Below are positions 8,008-16,240 of a stretch of 64,000 nucleotides of DNA, piece by piece. The notes beneath the pieces were generated by a model that saw nothing but the letters and a program-made list of their open reading frames with translations, was not told the origin of the DNA and did no database searches. The number at the start of each line of letters is the position of its first letter. Positions within the stretch are counted from its first letter, which is position 1. The DNA comes from Dactylosporangium sucinum. GTDB taxonomy: Bacteria; Actinomycetota; Actinomycetes; Mycobacteriales; Micromonosporaceae. The stretch is taken from assembly GCF_014647515.1 (NCBI RefSeq), contig NZ_BMPI01000014.1:124001-188000 (forward strand). Direction: 5' to 3'. The position numbers and the translations under genes are program-made.

Positions 8008-8605
8008 AGACCGCCACCAGGAAGTCCGACGAGGGGGTGAAGGGCCGCAGGTCCCACGTGCCGAGGAGGTGGTCGGGCGTCAGCCCGGCGCTCGCGGCGT
8101 CGGCGAGGAAGGCGTCGAACTCGTACCCGCGGCCGGCCCCGAACCCGGTCACCACCCGTCCACCGGGCGCGAGGTGCGCCGCGCACCGGCGCAGGACGTC
8201 CACCCGCGTGGACGGCGCGAGGAACGCGAGCACGTTGCCCGCGCTGACCACGACGTCGAACCGGTCGGGCAGGTCGAGCTCGGCGAGGTCCCCGACGAGG
8301 TACCGCGGCCCGGGATGATCCTCCCGCGCCGCCGCTATCAGCTGCGGGTCGAGGTCGACCGCCACCACGTCGTGCCCGGCGGCGGCCAGCGCCCCGGCCA
8401 CCCGCCCGCTGCCGCATCCGGCATCGAGGATGCGCGCCTTGCGCGGCACCATGGCGTCGATGAACCGCGCCTCACCGGCCAGGTCCTCCCCGCGCTCGGC
8501 CATCGCCCGGAACCGTTCGATGTACCACTGCGAGTGCCCCGGGTCCTCGGCAACCTTGCGCAGCCACAGGTTCTCGGTCTCCCTCACCGGCCCCACTCTA
8601 GTCAC
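7994..8605 (-). CDS. Class I SAM-dependent methyltransferase
   Basis: About 203 residues. Motif I is ILDAGCGSGRVAGALAAAGH, the acidic ribose-binding end of strand 2 is VVAVDLDP, and VVVSAGNVLAFL with HLAPGGRVV matches motifs IV and V. This is the methyltransferase type 11/25 layout, and the substrate cannot be predicted. GTG 8605 forms a GTGA overlap with the stop of the WYL regulator upstream; GTG 8596 and 8587 are alternatives. The coupling suggests the regulator and enzyme are one operon. Confidence 0.9.
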   Translation of the reverse strand: MTRVGPVRETENLWLRKVAEDPGHSQWYIERFRAMAERGEDLAGEARFIDAMVPRKARILDAGCGSGRVAGALAAAGHDVVAVDLDPQLIAAAREDHPGPRYLVGDLAELDLPDRFDVVVSAGNVLAFLAPSTRVDVLRRCAAHLAPGGRVVTGFGAGRGYEFDAFLADAASAGLTPDHLLGTWDLRPFTPSSDFLVAVFSAR

Positions 8606-9576
8606 GATCCGCCGGCGTAGAGCGCGGCCAGGCGGGCCGCCGAGCCGGCGAGCAGCGAACGGAGCTCGGGCGGGGACAGGACCTCCGCCTCCGGGCCCAG
8701 CGAGAGCAGCTGCGAGTGGGCGACCCGGACGGACTCCGAGGGCAGCGTCACCGTCACCCAGCCGGCCGCGTCCGGCGCCGTCGCGCTCTGCAGGGCCGCG
8801 CGGTAGGCGAGGGGCTCCACCGCGTGCCGGAGGTGGCGCACGCCGGCCTCGCTCAGCCGCACCGTCACCGTCTCCGACAGCAGCGCGCGCTCGAAGCCGG
8901 CGGCCTGCTCGGCCCAGAACGACGCCAGGTCGAAGGACTCGTCGCGGTCGAAGCGGGCGCCGGTCTCGGCCGCGGAGCGGACGCGGTCCACGCGGTAGGT
9001 GCGCGGGGTCGCGCCGACGCGGCCCACGAGATACCACGTCCCGTTCTTCAGGACCAGCCCGAGCGGCTCGACGGTGCGGGTCACCTCGGCGGCCCGGCCC
9101 GCGTAGACGACGGCCACCACCCGGTCCTCCCACACGGCCCGCGCGAGGCCGGCCAGCAGCGGCGGCGGGTCGGCGTCGCGGAACCAGCCGGGAGCGTCGA
9201 GGTGGAAGCGCTGGCGGGCGCTCGCCGACGCCTGGCGCAGGGTGCCCGGGAGGGCGGCGGCGACCTTCAGCTCGGCCGCCGCGAGCGCCTCGCCGAGGCC
9301 CATGTCCCGGGCCGGGCCGGGCAGCCCGGACAGGAACAGGGCCTCGGCCTCGGCCCGGCTGAGGCCGTTGAGCCGCGTGCGGTAACCGTCGAGCAGCCGG
9401 TAGCCGCCGGCGCGGCCCTGCTCCGCGTAGACGGGCACCCCCGCCGCGGACAGGGCCAGCACGTCACGGTAGATCGTGCGCTCCGACACCTCCAGCTCCG
9501 CGGCCAGCTCGGCGGCCGTGCGCGGCCCGCCCGCCTGCAGCAGCAGGACGAGCGAGATGAGCCGGGAGACGCGCAC
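8602..9576 (-). CDS. WYL-domain helix-turn-helix regulator
   Basis: About 324 residues. The N-terminal winged HTH_11 domain (VSRLISLVLLLQAGGPRTAA, then ELEVSERTIYRDVLALSAAGVP) is followed by a WYL domain with the core GTWYLVGRV and YRVDRVRSA, and a C-terminal WCX-like extension. WYL domains bind single-stranded nucleic acids or small ligands and commonly control stress or metabolic genes. GTG 9576 begins 2 bases after the stop of the upstream dehydrogenase, so the three genes (dehydrogenase, WYL regulator, methyltransferase) look co-transcribed. Confidence 0.92.
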   Translation of the reverse strand: MRVSRLISLVLLLQAGGPRTAAELAAELEVSERTIYRDVLALSAAGVPVYAEQGRAGGYRLLDGYRTRLNGLSRAEAEALFLSGLPGPARDMGLGEALAAAELKVAAALPGTLRQASASARQRFHLDAPGWFRDADPPPLLAGLARAVWEDRVVAVVYAGRAAEVTRTVEPLGLVLKNGTWYLVGRVGATPRTYRVDRVRSAAETGARFDRDESFDLASFWAEQAAGFERALLSETVTVRLSEAGVRHLRHAVEPLAYRAALQSATAPDAAGWVTVTLPSESVRVAHSQLLSLGPEAEVLSPPELRSLLAGSAARLAALYAGGS

Positions 9577-9578
9577 GG

Positions 9579-10487
9579 CTAACGGTAGCCCGTGGGGTCG
9601 GCCGGGCGGCCCGGCGTCATCACCTCGGCGTCGTACCGCCACCAGTCGGGCCGGCTCCCGTCGGCGTCGGTGAAGCCGTACTCCTGCGCCAGCCCGCCGC
9701 TCGACAGCGACCTGCCGTTCCAGCGGGCCACGTCGGGGTCGGCGGCGAGCGCGGCGACCGCCCGCCCGACGTACACCGGCGACTCCGACATGACGAAGTG
9801 CGGCTCCGTGACGTCGTGCCAGGTGTCCTCGGTCACGCCGTAGTGCTCGAGCATCACCTCCGAGCGCATCCAGCCCGGCGTGAGCGCGACCGCGGTGGCC
9901 CCGTGCGGCTCCAGCTCGTGCGCGAGCGCGAAGGCCATCCGCAGCACGGAGGCCTTCGCCAGGTCATAGAAGAAGCTCACCCGGTACCGCTGGGCGTTGT
10001 ACTCCGCGGTCCCGTCGGTCATCTCGACGACCAGGCCACCGGGCTTGCGCACGAGCAGCGGCAGCGCGGCGTGGCTGGTGATGACGTGCGTCTCGACCTG
10101 CCGGCGCAGCAGCCGCAGGCCGCGCTCGAGGTCGTCCTCCCACAGCGGCTTGTCCCAGGCGAAGCTGCCCTCGCCGCCCCAGATGTCGTTGACGAGCACG
10201 TCGAGCCGCCGCTGCTCGGCGTCGATCCGCTCGACGACGCCCCGGACCTGCTCCGGGTCGAGGTGGTCGGCCTGGATCGCGATGCCGGTGCCGCCGGCCG
10301 CGGTGACGAGCTCGGCGGTGTCCTCGATGGTCTCGGGGCGCTGGTACTCGGACTGCTGGGTGCGGGTGGTGCGGCCGGTGCAGTACACGGTGGCTCCGGC
10401 GGCGCCGAGCTGCACGGCGATCTGCCGCCCGGCCCCGCGCGTGGCCCCGGCGACGAGCGCCACCTTCCCGCTCAGTGGTGTGGTCAT
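9579..10487 (-). CDS. Short-chain dehydrogenase/reductase
   Basis: A 302-residue SDR-fold NAD(P)-dependent oxidoreductase. The cofactor glycine motif is VAGATRGAGRQIAV, and VLVNDIWGGEG stands in the NNAG position. The catalytic Tyr-Lys appears as YRVSFFYDLAKASV, where Y-x-x-x-K is YDLAK; a late substrate-binding region follows. ATG 10487 was preferred over a TTG codon 30 bases upstream. The 300-residue length and the AQRYRVSFFYDLAK segment match an actinobacterial SDR subfamily of unknown substrate. A perfect inverted repeat lies 23 bases upstream. Confidence 0.9.
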   Translation of the reverse strand: MTTPLSGKVALVAGATRGAGRQIAVQLGAAGATVYCTGRTTRTQQSEYQRPETIEDTAELVTAAGGTGIAIQADHLDPEQVRGVVERIDAEQRRLDVLVNDIWGGEGSFAWDKPLWEDDLERGLRLLRRQVETHVITSHAALPLLVRKPGGLVVEMTDGTAEYNAQRYRVSFFYDLAKASVLRMAFALAHELEPHGATAVALTPGWMRSEVMLEHYGVTEDTWHDVTEPHFVMSESPVYVGRAVAALAADPDVARWNGRSLSSGGLAQEYGFTDADGSRPDWWRYDAEVMTPGRPADPTGYR

Positions 10488-10510
10488 GCCGGCAACGGTG
10501 CCAGCAAACC

Positions 10511-10527
10511 CTGACAACCGCTGTCAG
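10511..10527. promoter_or_regulatory. Inverted repeat CTGACA-N5-TGTCAG
   Basis: Perfect 6-bp arms with a 5-base spacer lie just upstream of the dehydrogenase start, in the promoter position of the dehydrogenase-WYL-methyltransferase operon. It is a candidate operator; which protein binds it is unknown. Confidence 0.4.
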
Positions 10528-10552
10528 TGTTCCCGCACGAACCTGGATCGCA

Positions 10553-11431
10553 TCAGGAGTGCCCTTCCAGGTAGGAGGCGAGGTCGAGGTGGTCGCCGTG
10601 GACCTCGCTCAGCCACGGATCCGCGACGAGCTCGAAGGTGCCCGCCGCGGTGTCGTACAGCCCGATCGCGCCGGGCATCACGCGCTGGTCGGGGTTGCTC
10701 TGCTCCGGGCGCCGCCGGTTGTGCCGCGGGTAGACCAGCTCGGACAGCGCGTACGAGACGGTCCGCCCGTAGCGGCGGGGGCCGTTCGGGTGGTGGTAGT
10801 GCCCGCTCACGTGCAGCGCGGGCCGCAGGTGGTCGATGAGCGCGGTGAGCTTCGGCGACCCCTGCGGCTCGCCCCGCCAGTTCGTGCACAGCCCGTGCGG
10901 CCCGTCGTGCGTGACGAGGATGTCGGCGCTGCCGGGCGGCGCGGCGAGCAGCTCGGCGTGGGCGGCGGGGTCGAGGTCCATGTACCCCGGCTCCTCCACC
11001 CGGCCGAGGAACGCCACCCGCTGCCCGGCCACCTCGATGACCGAGCCGTCGGCGACGTGCCGGACGGCACCCAGCGGGTCGACCGCGGCGACCGGGCCGA
11101 CCGGGCCGTCGTGCAGGGCGGCCAGGAACTCGAAGTCCTCGTGGTTGCCGCTGACGAACAGCATCGGCGGCAGCAGTTCCAGCGCCCCGCGGACGGCCGC
11201 GGCCAGGCCGGGGTCCGGGTCGAGCAGCCGGAAGAAGTCGCCCTCGGCCGGGTGCTCGGCGAGGAACCGCCGGCTGGGCGCGTCCATCCGCTCCACGCTG
11301 GGAAACGCCCCGAGGTCGCCGACCTGCACGACGGCGTCGAGCCGCACACCGCGACGCCGCTGCAGCAGGAGCAGCGCCGCGAACGCGTGCAGCAGCCGCC
11401 CGTGCACGTCGCCGACGAACGCGACCAGCAT
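10553..11431 (-). CDS. Metallophosphoesterase
   Basis: A 292-residue calcineurin-like phosphoesterase. The dinuclear metal-site motifs are all present: GDVHGR (D-x-H) at the N-terminus, QVGDLGAFP (G-D), FVSGNHEDFE (GNHE), VTHDGPHG and SGHYHH (G-H-x-H). It has no signal peptide, so it is cytoplasmic. Possible substrates include nucleotides and phosphoproteins; none can be inferred. The start ATG 11431 shares one base with the stop of the upstream membrane-protein gene, implying translational coupling. Confidence 0.93.
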   Translation of the reverse strand: MLVAFVGDVHGRLLHAFAALLLLQRRRGVRLDAVVQVGDLGAFPSVERMDAPSRRFLAEHPAEGDFFRLLDPDPGLAAAVRGALELLPPMLFVSGNHEDFEFLAALHDGPVGPVAAVDPLGAVRHVADGSVIEVAGQRVAFLGRVEEPGYMDLDPAAHAELLAAPPGSADILVTHDGPHGLCTNWRGEPQGSPKLTALIDHLRPALHVSGHYHHPNGPRRYGRTVSYALSELVYPRHNRRRPEQSNPDQRVMPGAIGLYDTAAGTFELVADPWLSEVHGDHLDLASYLEGHS

Positions 11432-11895
11432 CAGTACGGCTGCCCGCAGACCCGCCAGGTGCCGTTCTCCTTCAGCAGGACGAACGTGTGCTGATCGGTG
11501 AAGCCGGTGTCCAGCGTGAGGCGCATGGTGACGGTGCCGGTCGTGCGGCCGTTGGAGCCGGTGTTCACGAAGACGCCCTGGACGGCGTGGTCCTTGATCT
11601 TCGGCTGCTTGGCGACGCCCGCGGCGAAGGCCTCCCGCGTGTATGCGCCGCGGGTGTCCGCGCAGAGCGAGTCGTAGGCGGCGTCGGTGTTGCCGGCCTC
11701 GAGGTACTGGACGAACGCCTCGGCGGCGTCGCGGGTCGGGCCGACCGCGTCCTTCACATTGCGGAACAGGAAGTAGCCGCCGACACCCGCGCCGACGCAG
11801 CACACCGCCAGGACGACGCCGACCACGATGAGCACGGTGCGCAGCGTCCGGCTGCGCTGCGGCTGCTGCGGCACCTGATACGACTGGTACGCCAT
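11431..11895 (-). CDS. Membrane-anchored protein with DUF4878/NTF2-like ectodomain
   Basis: A 154-residue protein starting at ATG 11895 behind an excellent GGGAGGGG site. The N-terminus is Gln/Pro-rich, one membrane helix spans about 19-41, and a small extracytoplasmic domain follows (AVGPTRDAAEAFVQYLEAGN, then TVTMRLTLDTGF and ENGTWRVCGQPY). That pattern is shared with DUF4878 and Rv0361-type mycobacterial membrane proteins. Two ectodomain cysteines may pair. Function is unknown. Confidence 0.75.
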   Translation of the reverse strand: MAYQSYQVPQQPQRSRTLRTVLIVVGVVLAVCCVGAGVGGYFLFRNVKDAVGPTRDAAEAFVQYLEAGNTDAAYDSLCADTRGAYTREAFAAGVAKQPKIKDHAVQGVFVNTGSNGRTTGTVTMRLTLDTGFTDQHTFVLLKENGTWRVCGQPY

Positions 11896-11996
11896 CGACC
11901 CCTCCCCCGTTGTCGATCGAGCGGCCTCAGCGTACCGGCGCCGGCGGCTCCCCGGTATGCACCGAACGGACGCTCGGGGACGGCGGGAACCGGGGG

Positions 11997-13484
11997 TCAG
12001 CCGGTCCGCGCGTGCGCGGCGTGGTGCAGGCCCTCCGGCTCCGGCGGGAGGTCCTCGACGCCCACCTCCACCGCCTGCTGGTGGCGGCGGCGGGCCGACG
12101 GCAGGATCAGCGCGGCGACGATGCCGAGCACCGCCACGCCCGCGCAGAGCCAGAAGCCCTCGGTGAAGGCGTCGTCGGTCGGCAGCCCCTGCGGCGTCGT
12201 GTTGGACGCGATGACCGCGGCGATCACGGCGGTACCGATGCTGCTGCCGATCGTCCGCGCGATCGTGTTGACGCTGGCCGCCTCGCCGGTGTGCGTGACG
12301 GGGACGCTCTCGATGATCGCGTTGGACATCGCCGCGAACGCCAGGCCGATGCCGGCGCCCGTGAGCAGGCCGGAGACCAGGATCTGCCACAGCTCGCCGT
12401 GCCCGACGGCCGGCAGGGCGAACGCCGCGGTGACCGCGATCGCGCCGAGGGTCATCGGCACCTTCGGCCCGAAGCGGCGGTCGAGCAGCCCGGCCAGTGG
12501 TCCGAACACCAGCATCATCAGGGTCGTGGGCAGCAGGAACAGGCCGGCCTGGGAGACCGACTTGCCGAAGCCGTAGCCGGTCGCGGCGGGCAGTTCGAGC
12601 AGCGTCGGGACGAGCACGAACGTGCCGAACATCGCGAAGCCGAAGATGAGCGCGACCAGGTTCGTCGCCCACACGCCGCGCAGCGCCATGAGCCGGATGT
12701 CGACGAGCGGCTCGCGGACCCGCAGCTCGACCACGACGAACACGACGAGGGCGAGCACACCCAGGGCAAGCAGGCCGACTGTCTGCGTGCTGCCCCAGCC
12801 CCACTCGCGGCCCTTGCTGATCGCCAGCAGCAGCGCGACGAGCGAGACCGAGAGGATCGCCGCGCCGACCAGGTCGAGGCGGCCGGGGGCGCGCACCGGC
12901 GACTCGGGCACGCCGAAGTACACGCCGGCCAGGGCGACGGCGACGATGACGAGCGGGAACCAGAACAGCCAGTGCCAGGAGAGGTGGTCGACGATCGGGC
13001 CGGCGGCGACGATGCCGACGCCCGCGCCGATGCCGAAGATCGCCGAGAGCAGGCCGACGGTCACGCCGACCCGCTCGCGGGGCAGCTCGTCGCGGACGAT
13101 GCCGATCGACAGCGGCATGATCGCGCCGGCCGCGCCCTGCAGGGCCCGGGCGACGATGAGCACCGCGAGGTTCGGGGCCAGGGCGGCCAGCAGGGTGCCG
13201 GCGGCCAGCAGCACCAGGACGACGAGCATGACCTTCCGCTTGCCGACCATGTCGCCGAGGCGGCCGAGGATCGGCGTCAGCACCGAGGCGGACAGCAGGT
13301 AGGCGGTCAGAATCCAGCTGATGTCGCCCGTGGAGGCGTCGAGGTCGCGCGCGATGATCGGCAGCGCCGGCGCGACCAGCGACTGCAGCACCGCGAACGC
13401 GAGGCCGCCGAGCGACAGGAACAGCACGACGAGCGTGCTGTTGGCATGGCGCCCGGTGCGCGCCTCCGTGACGGTTGGTGACAC
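11997..13484 (-). CDS. MFS drug exporter, DHA2 (EmrB/QacA) family
   Basis: A 14-helix proton-coupled exporter of about 495 residues. Motif A-like LGRLGDMVGKRKVML follows helix 2, motif C-like GIGAGVGIVAAGPIVDHLSWHWLFWFPL covers helices 5-6, and an acidic, proline-containing tail ends the protein. GTG 13484 behind GAGGGG was preferred over an upstream ATG that lies inside the operator. It is divergent from a TetR regulator, and its predicted promoter lies within the shared inverted repeat, so the pump is likely repressed by that regulator. Confidence 0.93.
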   Translation of the reverse strand: MSPTVTEARTGRHANSTLVVLFLSLGGLAFAVLQSLVAPALPIIARDLDASTGDISWILTAYLLSASVLTPILGRLGDMVGKRKVMLVVLVLLAAGTLLAALAPNLAVLIVARALQGAAGAIMPLSIGIVRDELPRERVGVTVGLLSAIFGIGAGVGIVAAGPIVDHLSWHWLFWFPLVIVAVALAGVYFGVPESPVRAPGRLDLVGAAILSVSLVALLLAISKGREWGWGSTQTVGLLALGVLALVVFVVVELRVREPLVDIRLMALRGVWATNLVALIFGFAMFGTFVLVPTLLELPAATGYGFGKSVSQAGLFLLPTTLMMLVFGPLAGLLDRRFGPKVPMTLGAIAVTAAFALPAVGHGELWQILVSGLLTGAGIGLAFAAMSNAIIESVPVTHTGEAASVNTIARTIGSSIGTAVIAAVIASNTTPQGLPTDDAFTEGFWLCAGVAVLGIVAALILPSARRRHQQAVEVGVEDLPPEPEGLHHAAHARTG

Positions 13485-13498
13485 GGCAAACCCCTCAA

Positions 13499-13559
13499 GT
13501 AAACGATTGTTGACTTGAACGGTAGCGACCATCCCGGAATCAAGTCAACAGCGGTTTAC
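13499..13559. promoter_or_regulatory. Large inverted-repeat operator between MFS pump and TetR gene
   Basis: Arms 13499-13518 and 13540-13559 pair over GTAAAC/GTTTAC and the perfect 11-mer TGTTGACTTGA/TCAAGTCAACA, with a 21-base centre. The minus-strand MFS promoter (TTGACT at 13548-13543, 18-base spacer, TACCGT at 13524-13519) lies inside it. The arms also overlap the -35 of the TetR gene, so one protein could control both directions. Confidence 0.7.
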
Positions 13560-13584
13560 ATCACACCGGCGGCCTCGATACCCT
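13555..13584 (+). promoter_or_regulatory. Promoter of the TetR gene
   Basis: TTTACA (13555-13560), an 18-base spacer and TACCCT (13579-13584). The first transcribed base would fall at about 13591-13592, on GTG 13592, giving a leaderless message. The -35 lies in the right arm of the operator, consistent with autorepression. Confidence 0.55.
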
Positions 13585-13591
13585 GGTGCGG

Positions 13592-14152
13592 GTGGAACCC
13601 AGCCCGCGCCGCCGCGACGCCGACCGGACCCGGCGGCTGCTGCTCGACGCCGCCCTCGTCCGGTTCACCCGGGACGGCTACGCGGCCACCCGGCTGCGGG
13701 ACGTCGCCGAGGACGCCCGGGTCAACGTCGCGCTCGTCAGCCGGTACTTCGAGTCCAAGGAGGGGCTGTTCGCCGCCTGCCTGACGAAGGCCGGCGACGA
13801 GCTGCGCCGCTCCCCCGGCGACGCGTCCCTGGAGACCGCCCCGGCCGCCATCGCGGCGCAGATCGTCGGCCGGGCCCTGCCCGAGCGGCCGTACCAGCTG
13901 CTGCTCCTGCTGCGCTCCTCCGGCGACGAGCGCGCCGAGCAGATCCGGCTGGGCGTCCTGCGCGGCTACAGCGAGCGCCTCGCCGCGGCCGCCGGCGAGC
14001 CGCACCGGCTGCTCGAGGCGCAGGTCGTGCTCGCCGCCACCGCCGGCCTGGTCCTGCTGCGCAAGTCCGGCCTGGAGCCGCTCGGCACCGCGACCGAGGA
14101 CGACCTCGCCGGCCCGCTCCGCGACATGATCGAGGCGTTGCTGCGGCGGTGA
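13592..14152 (+). CDS. TetR family repressor
   Basis: About 186 residues. The N-terminal HTH is TRRLLLDAALVRFTRDGYAA, then TRLRDVAEDARVNVALVSRYFESKEGLF, with the usual ending that places the recognition helix before YFESKEG. The C-terminal all-helical domain has no specific family signature, and the ligand is unknown. GTG 13592 was chosen because the promoter -10 ends 7 bases upstream; GTG 13586 is the alternative. It faces the MFS pump, an arrangement typical of local efflux repressors. Confidence 0.92.
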   Translation: MEPSPRRRDADRTRRLLLDAALVRFTRDGYAATRLRDVAEDARVNVALVSRYFESKEGLFAACLTKAGDELRRSPGDASLETAPAAIAAQIVGRALPERPYQLLLLLRSSGDERAEQIRLGVLRGYSERLAAAAGEPHRLLEAQVVLAATAGLVLLRKSGLEPLGTATEDDLAGPLRDMIEALLRR

Positions 14153-14188
14153 CGGAACCTTTCCCGGCGCGGCGGCGTAGGAGAAGGC

Positions 14189-14698
14189 GTGGAGCACGAC
14201 GAACCGTTCGCGGCGTTCATGGCCACCGCCAAAGACCGGCTCTACCGGGTCGCGTACCTGCTCAGCGGCGACGCCGGAGAGGCCGAGGAGCTGACCCAGC
14301 ACGCCCTGGTGCGCACCTACACGGCGTGGGCCCGGCTCGACCGCGGTGACCCGTACGGCTACGCCCGCCGCATCCTGGTGAACCTGCACACCGACCGGTG
14401 GCGGCGGCTGCTGCGGCGGGAGCAGCCGGCCGCGCTGCTGCCCGACCGCCCCGCGACCGGGCGGGACCCGGCCGACACGGCGGTCGCCCGCACCGGGCTG
14501 ACCCGGGCCCTGCGCCAGCTGACCCGGCGCGAGCGGGCCGTCGTCGTGTGCCGCTACTACCTCGACCTCACCGAGCAGCAGACCGCGGACGAGCTGGGCA
14601 TCGCGCTCGGGACGGTCAAGAGCGCGACCGCCCGGGCCCTGGGCAAGCTGCGCGTCCACCCCGAGCTGCGCCCCGTGACCCGGCAGGAGGCGTCGTGA
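14189..14698 (+). CDS. SigE-family ECF sigma factor
   Basis: A 169-residue sigma factor of the actinobacterial SigE group. Region 2 is FAAFMATAKDRLYRVAYLLS, then AEELTQHALVRTYTAWARL and PYGYARRILVNLHTDRWRR. Region 4 is LTRRERAVVVCRYYLDLTEQ, then QTADELGIALGTVKSATARAL. GTG 14189 stands behind GGAGAAGG. The stop overlaps the ATG of the next gene (TGATG), which encodes a membrane protein that probably acts as sensor or anti-sigma partner. Confidence 0.93.
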   Translation: MEHDEPFAAFMATAKDRLYRVAYLLSGDAGEAEELTQHALVRTYTAWARLDRGDPYGYARRILVNLHTDRWRRLLRREQPAALLPDRPATGRDPADTAVARTGLTRALRQLTRRERAVVVCRYYLDLTEQQTADELGIALGTVKSATARALGKLRVHPELRPVTRQEAS

Positions 14699-15888
14699 TG
14701 CACACCCTCGACGAACTGCGCCGCGCGCTGGCCGACGAGGCCGCCGGCCGCACGACCCGCACGACGTTCGACGACGTCCGGCGGGCGGTGCGCCGGCGGC
14801 GGCTGCGGGCGGTCTCCGGCGGACTGGCGGCCCTGCTCGCCGGCGCCGTGGCGGCCGGCTCCGCCGCCGCCCTGACCGCGGGCGGCCCGTCGCCCTCGCC
14901 GGCCCCGGCGACGGGCTCCGCGAGCGTGGGCGGGACGGTCTCCCTCGAACCGTTCGAGTCGCTGCCGCCGGCCGGGCCGGCCGTCCACACCGGCGTGCGG
15001 TTCGGGACGGAGGAGGAGCTCGTCCTGTGGTACCAGGACGACATCAACGGCGTGCTGGCCGGGGTGCGGCACACCGCGACGGGCAAGGTCCGCCGGTTGG
15101 ACGGGGCTGCGGGTGTACCGCAGGCCGGCCGGTTCGGCATGACCCTGGAGCTCGACGACCGCAACGGCGGGATCGTCGACTACGGCGTCTTCGGGGCGGC
15201 CGGCGCCGCCGTCCGGGTCACCGCCGACGGGACGACGACGAGCGCGACGACCGCGCCCGTCCCGGGCGTCGCCGGCGCGACCCTGTTCTGGGCCCGCCGC
15301 ACCGGCGCCGCGGTCGGCCCGACGGGCGTGCCCGGCGGCGGGCCGGCCGACCTGGCGATCAGCGCCGTCGACGGCCGGGGCCGGGTGATCGCCACCGGCG
15401 ACCGGCCGCGGCGCAGCGACGGCGCGATCCTCCAGCACGACTCGGCGACGCAGATCGGCGCGCGGATCGGCACCGGCCTCGCCTCGCCCACGCTCGGCGA
15501 GCTGGTCTTCTGGTTCCAGGGCGACGAGCACTCGGCGGTGCTGTACGCCGGCTGCGTCGACGCCGCCGGAACGGTCACGCCGCTGCGGGCGCTCGTCACC
15601 CTGCAGCGGCCGCCGTTCGACATCGGCTTCTACGGCGGCTTCCACACGTTCGACCTGGGCGACGGCGGCGTGGTCAGCGTGGGCCAGTACGCCGGGGCCG
15701 CCGCCACGGTCGAGATGCGCGGCACGGCCGGCGCGGCAGCCCGGCACGGCTCGGGCGCGTGGAGCGCCCACCCGCGGCTGCGGGTCTTCTGGGCCGTCGG
15801 CATCCCCGGCCGGCCGCTGGGCTTCGCCTACGACGGCGCCGGCACGCAGCTCGGCACCACCGACTTCACCCGGCCGGGAGGAGGGTGA
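14698..15888 (+). CDS. Membrane-anchored partner of SigE-type sigma factor
   Basis: A 396-residue protein. The cytoplasmic N-terminus (DELRRALADEAAGRTTRTTF, then DDVRRAVRRRRL) precedes one membrane helix (about 41-63) and a large extracytoplasmic, probably beta-rich domain with WYQDDINGV, VFWFQGDEH-like and FYGGFHTFDLGDGG segments. Proteins placed directly after SigE-type genes with this topology are commonly taken as anti-sigma or sensor partners, although no zinc-binding anti-sigma motif is visible. Translational coupling to the sigma gene supports a shared job. Confidence 0.75.
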   Translation: MHTLDELRRALADEAAGRTTRTTFDDVRRAVRRRRLRAVSGGLAALLAGAVAAGSAAALTAGGPSPSPAPATGSASVGGTVSLEPFESLPPAGPAVHTGVRFGTEEELVLWYQDDINGVLAGVRHTATGKVRRLDGAAGVPQAGRFGMTLELDDRNGGIVDYGVFGAAGAAVRVTADGTTTSATTAPVPGVAGATLFWARRTGAAVGPTGVPGGGPADLAISAVDGRGRVIATGDRPRRSDGAILQHDSATQIGARIGTGLASPTLGELVFWFQGDEHSAVLYAGCVDAAGTVTPLRALVTLQRPPFDIGFYGGFHTFDLGDGGVVSVGQYAGAAATVEMRGTAGAAARHGSGAWSAHPRLRVFWAVGIPGRPLGFAYDGAGTQLGTTDFTRPGGG

Positions 15889-15967
15889 CGTTGGTTTCGC
15901 GGCGGTGCCACCGGGCAGTCGGGCGGCTGTCCGAGCGCCGTGCGCGGCACCGACCGAGGAGCCTTCC

Positions 15968-16165
15968 GTGTACATCGTCCGACCCGGCAGCGTGCTCGCC
16001 CGCACGGCCGCCGAGATGCTCGACCGGCACGCCGACGCCGGCGGGACCTGCCCCGCCTGCGGGCACGCCGCACCGTGCCCGCCCGCCGACACTGCCCGTG
16101 CCGTGACCGACGCCGTCGAGCCGCACCACCCGCGCCACGCCCTGGATCCGGCGCTGACCCTCTGA
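15968..16165 (+). CDS. Small zinc-ribbon-like protein
   Basis: A 65-residue protein from GTG 15968, preceded by GAGGAG. It carries CPACGHAAPCPP, a compact Cys/His cluster that could bind one zinc, after a short helical segment (VLARTAAEMLDRHADAGGT). Similar small proteins are common and uncharacterised in Micromonosporaceae. The good ribosome site and GC-rich third positions support it as real. Confidence 0.55.
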   Translation: MYIVRPGSVLARTAAEMLDRHADAGGTCPACGHAAPCPPADTARAVTDAVEPHHPRHALDPALTL

Positions 16166-16240
16166 CGCACACCGTGTGCGATGCTCCCGCGACCCTCGGT
16201 GTCAGGGTGGATCACCACTTCGAGGGCGGGGAGGGCGAGC

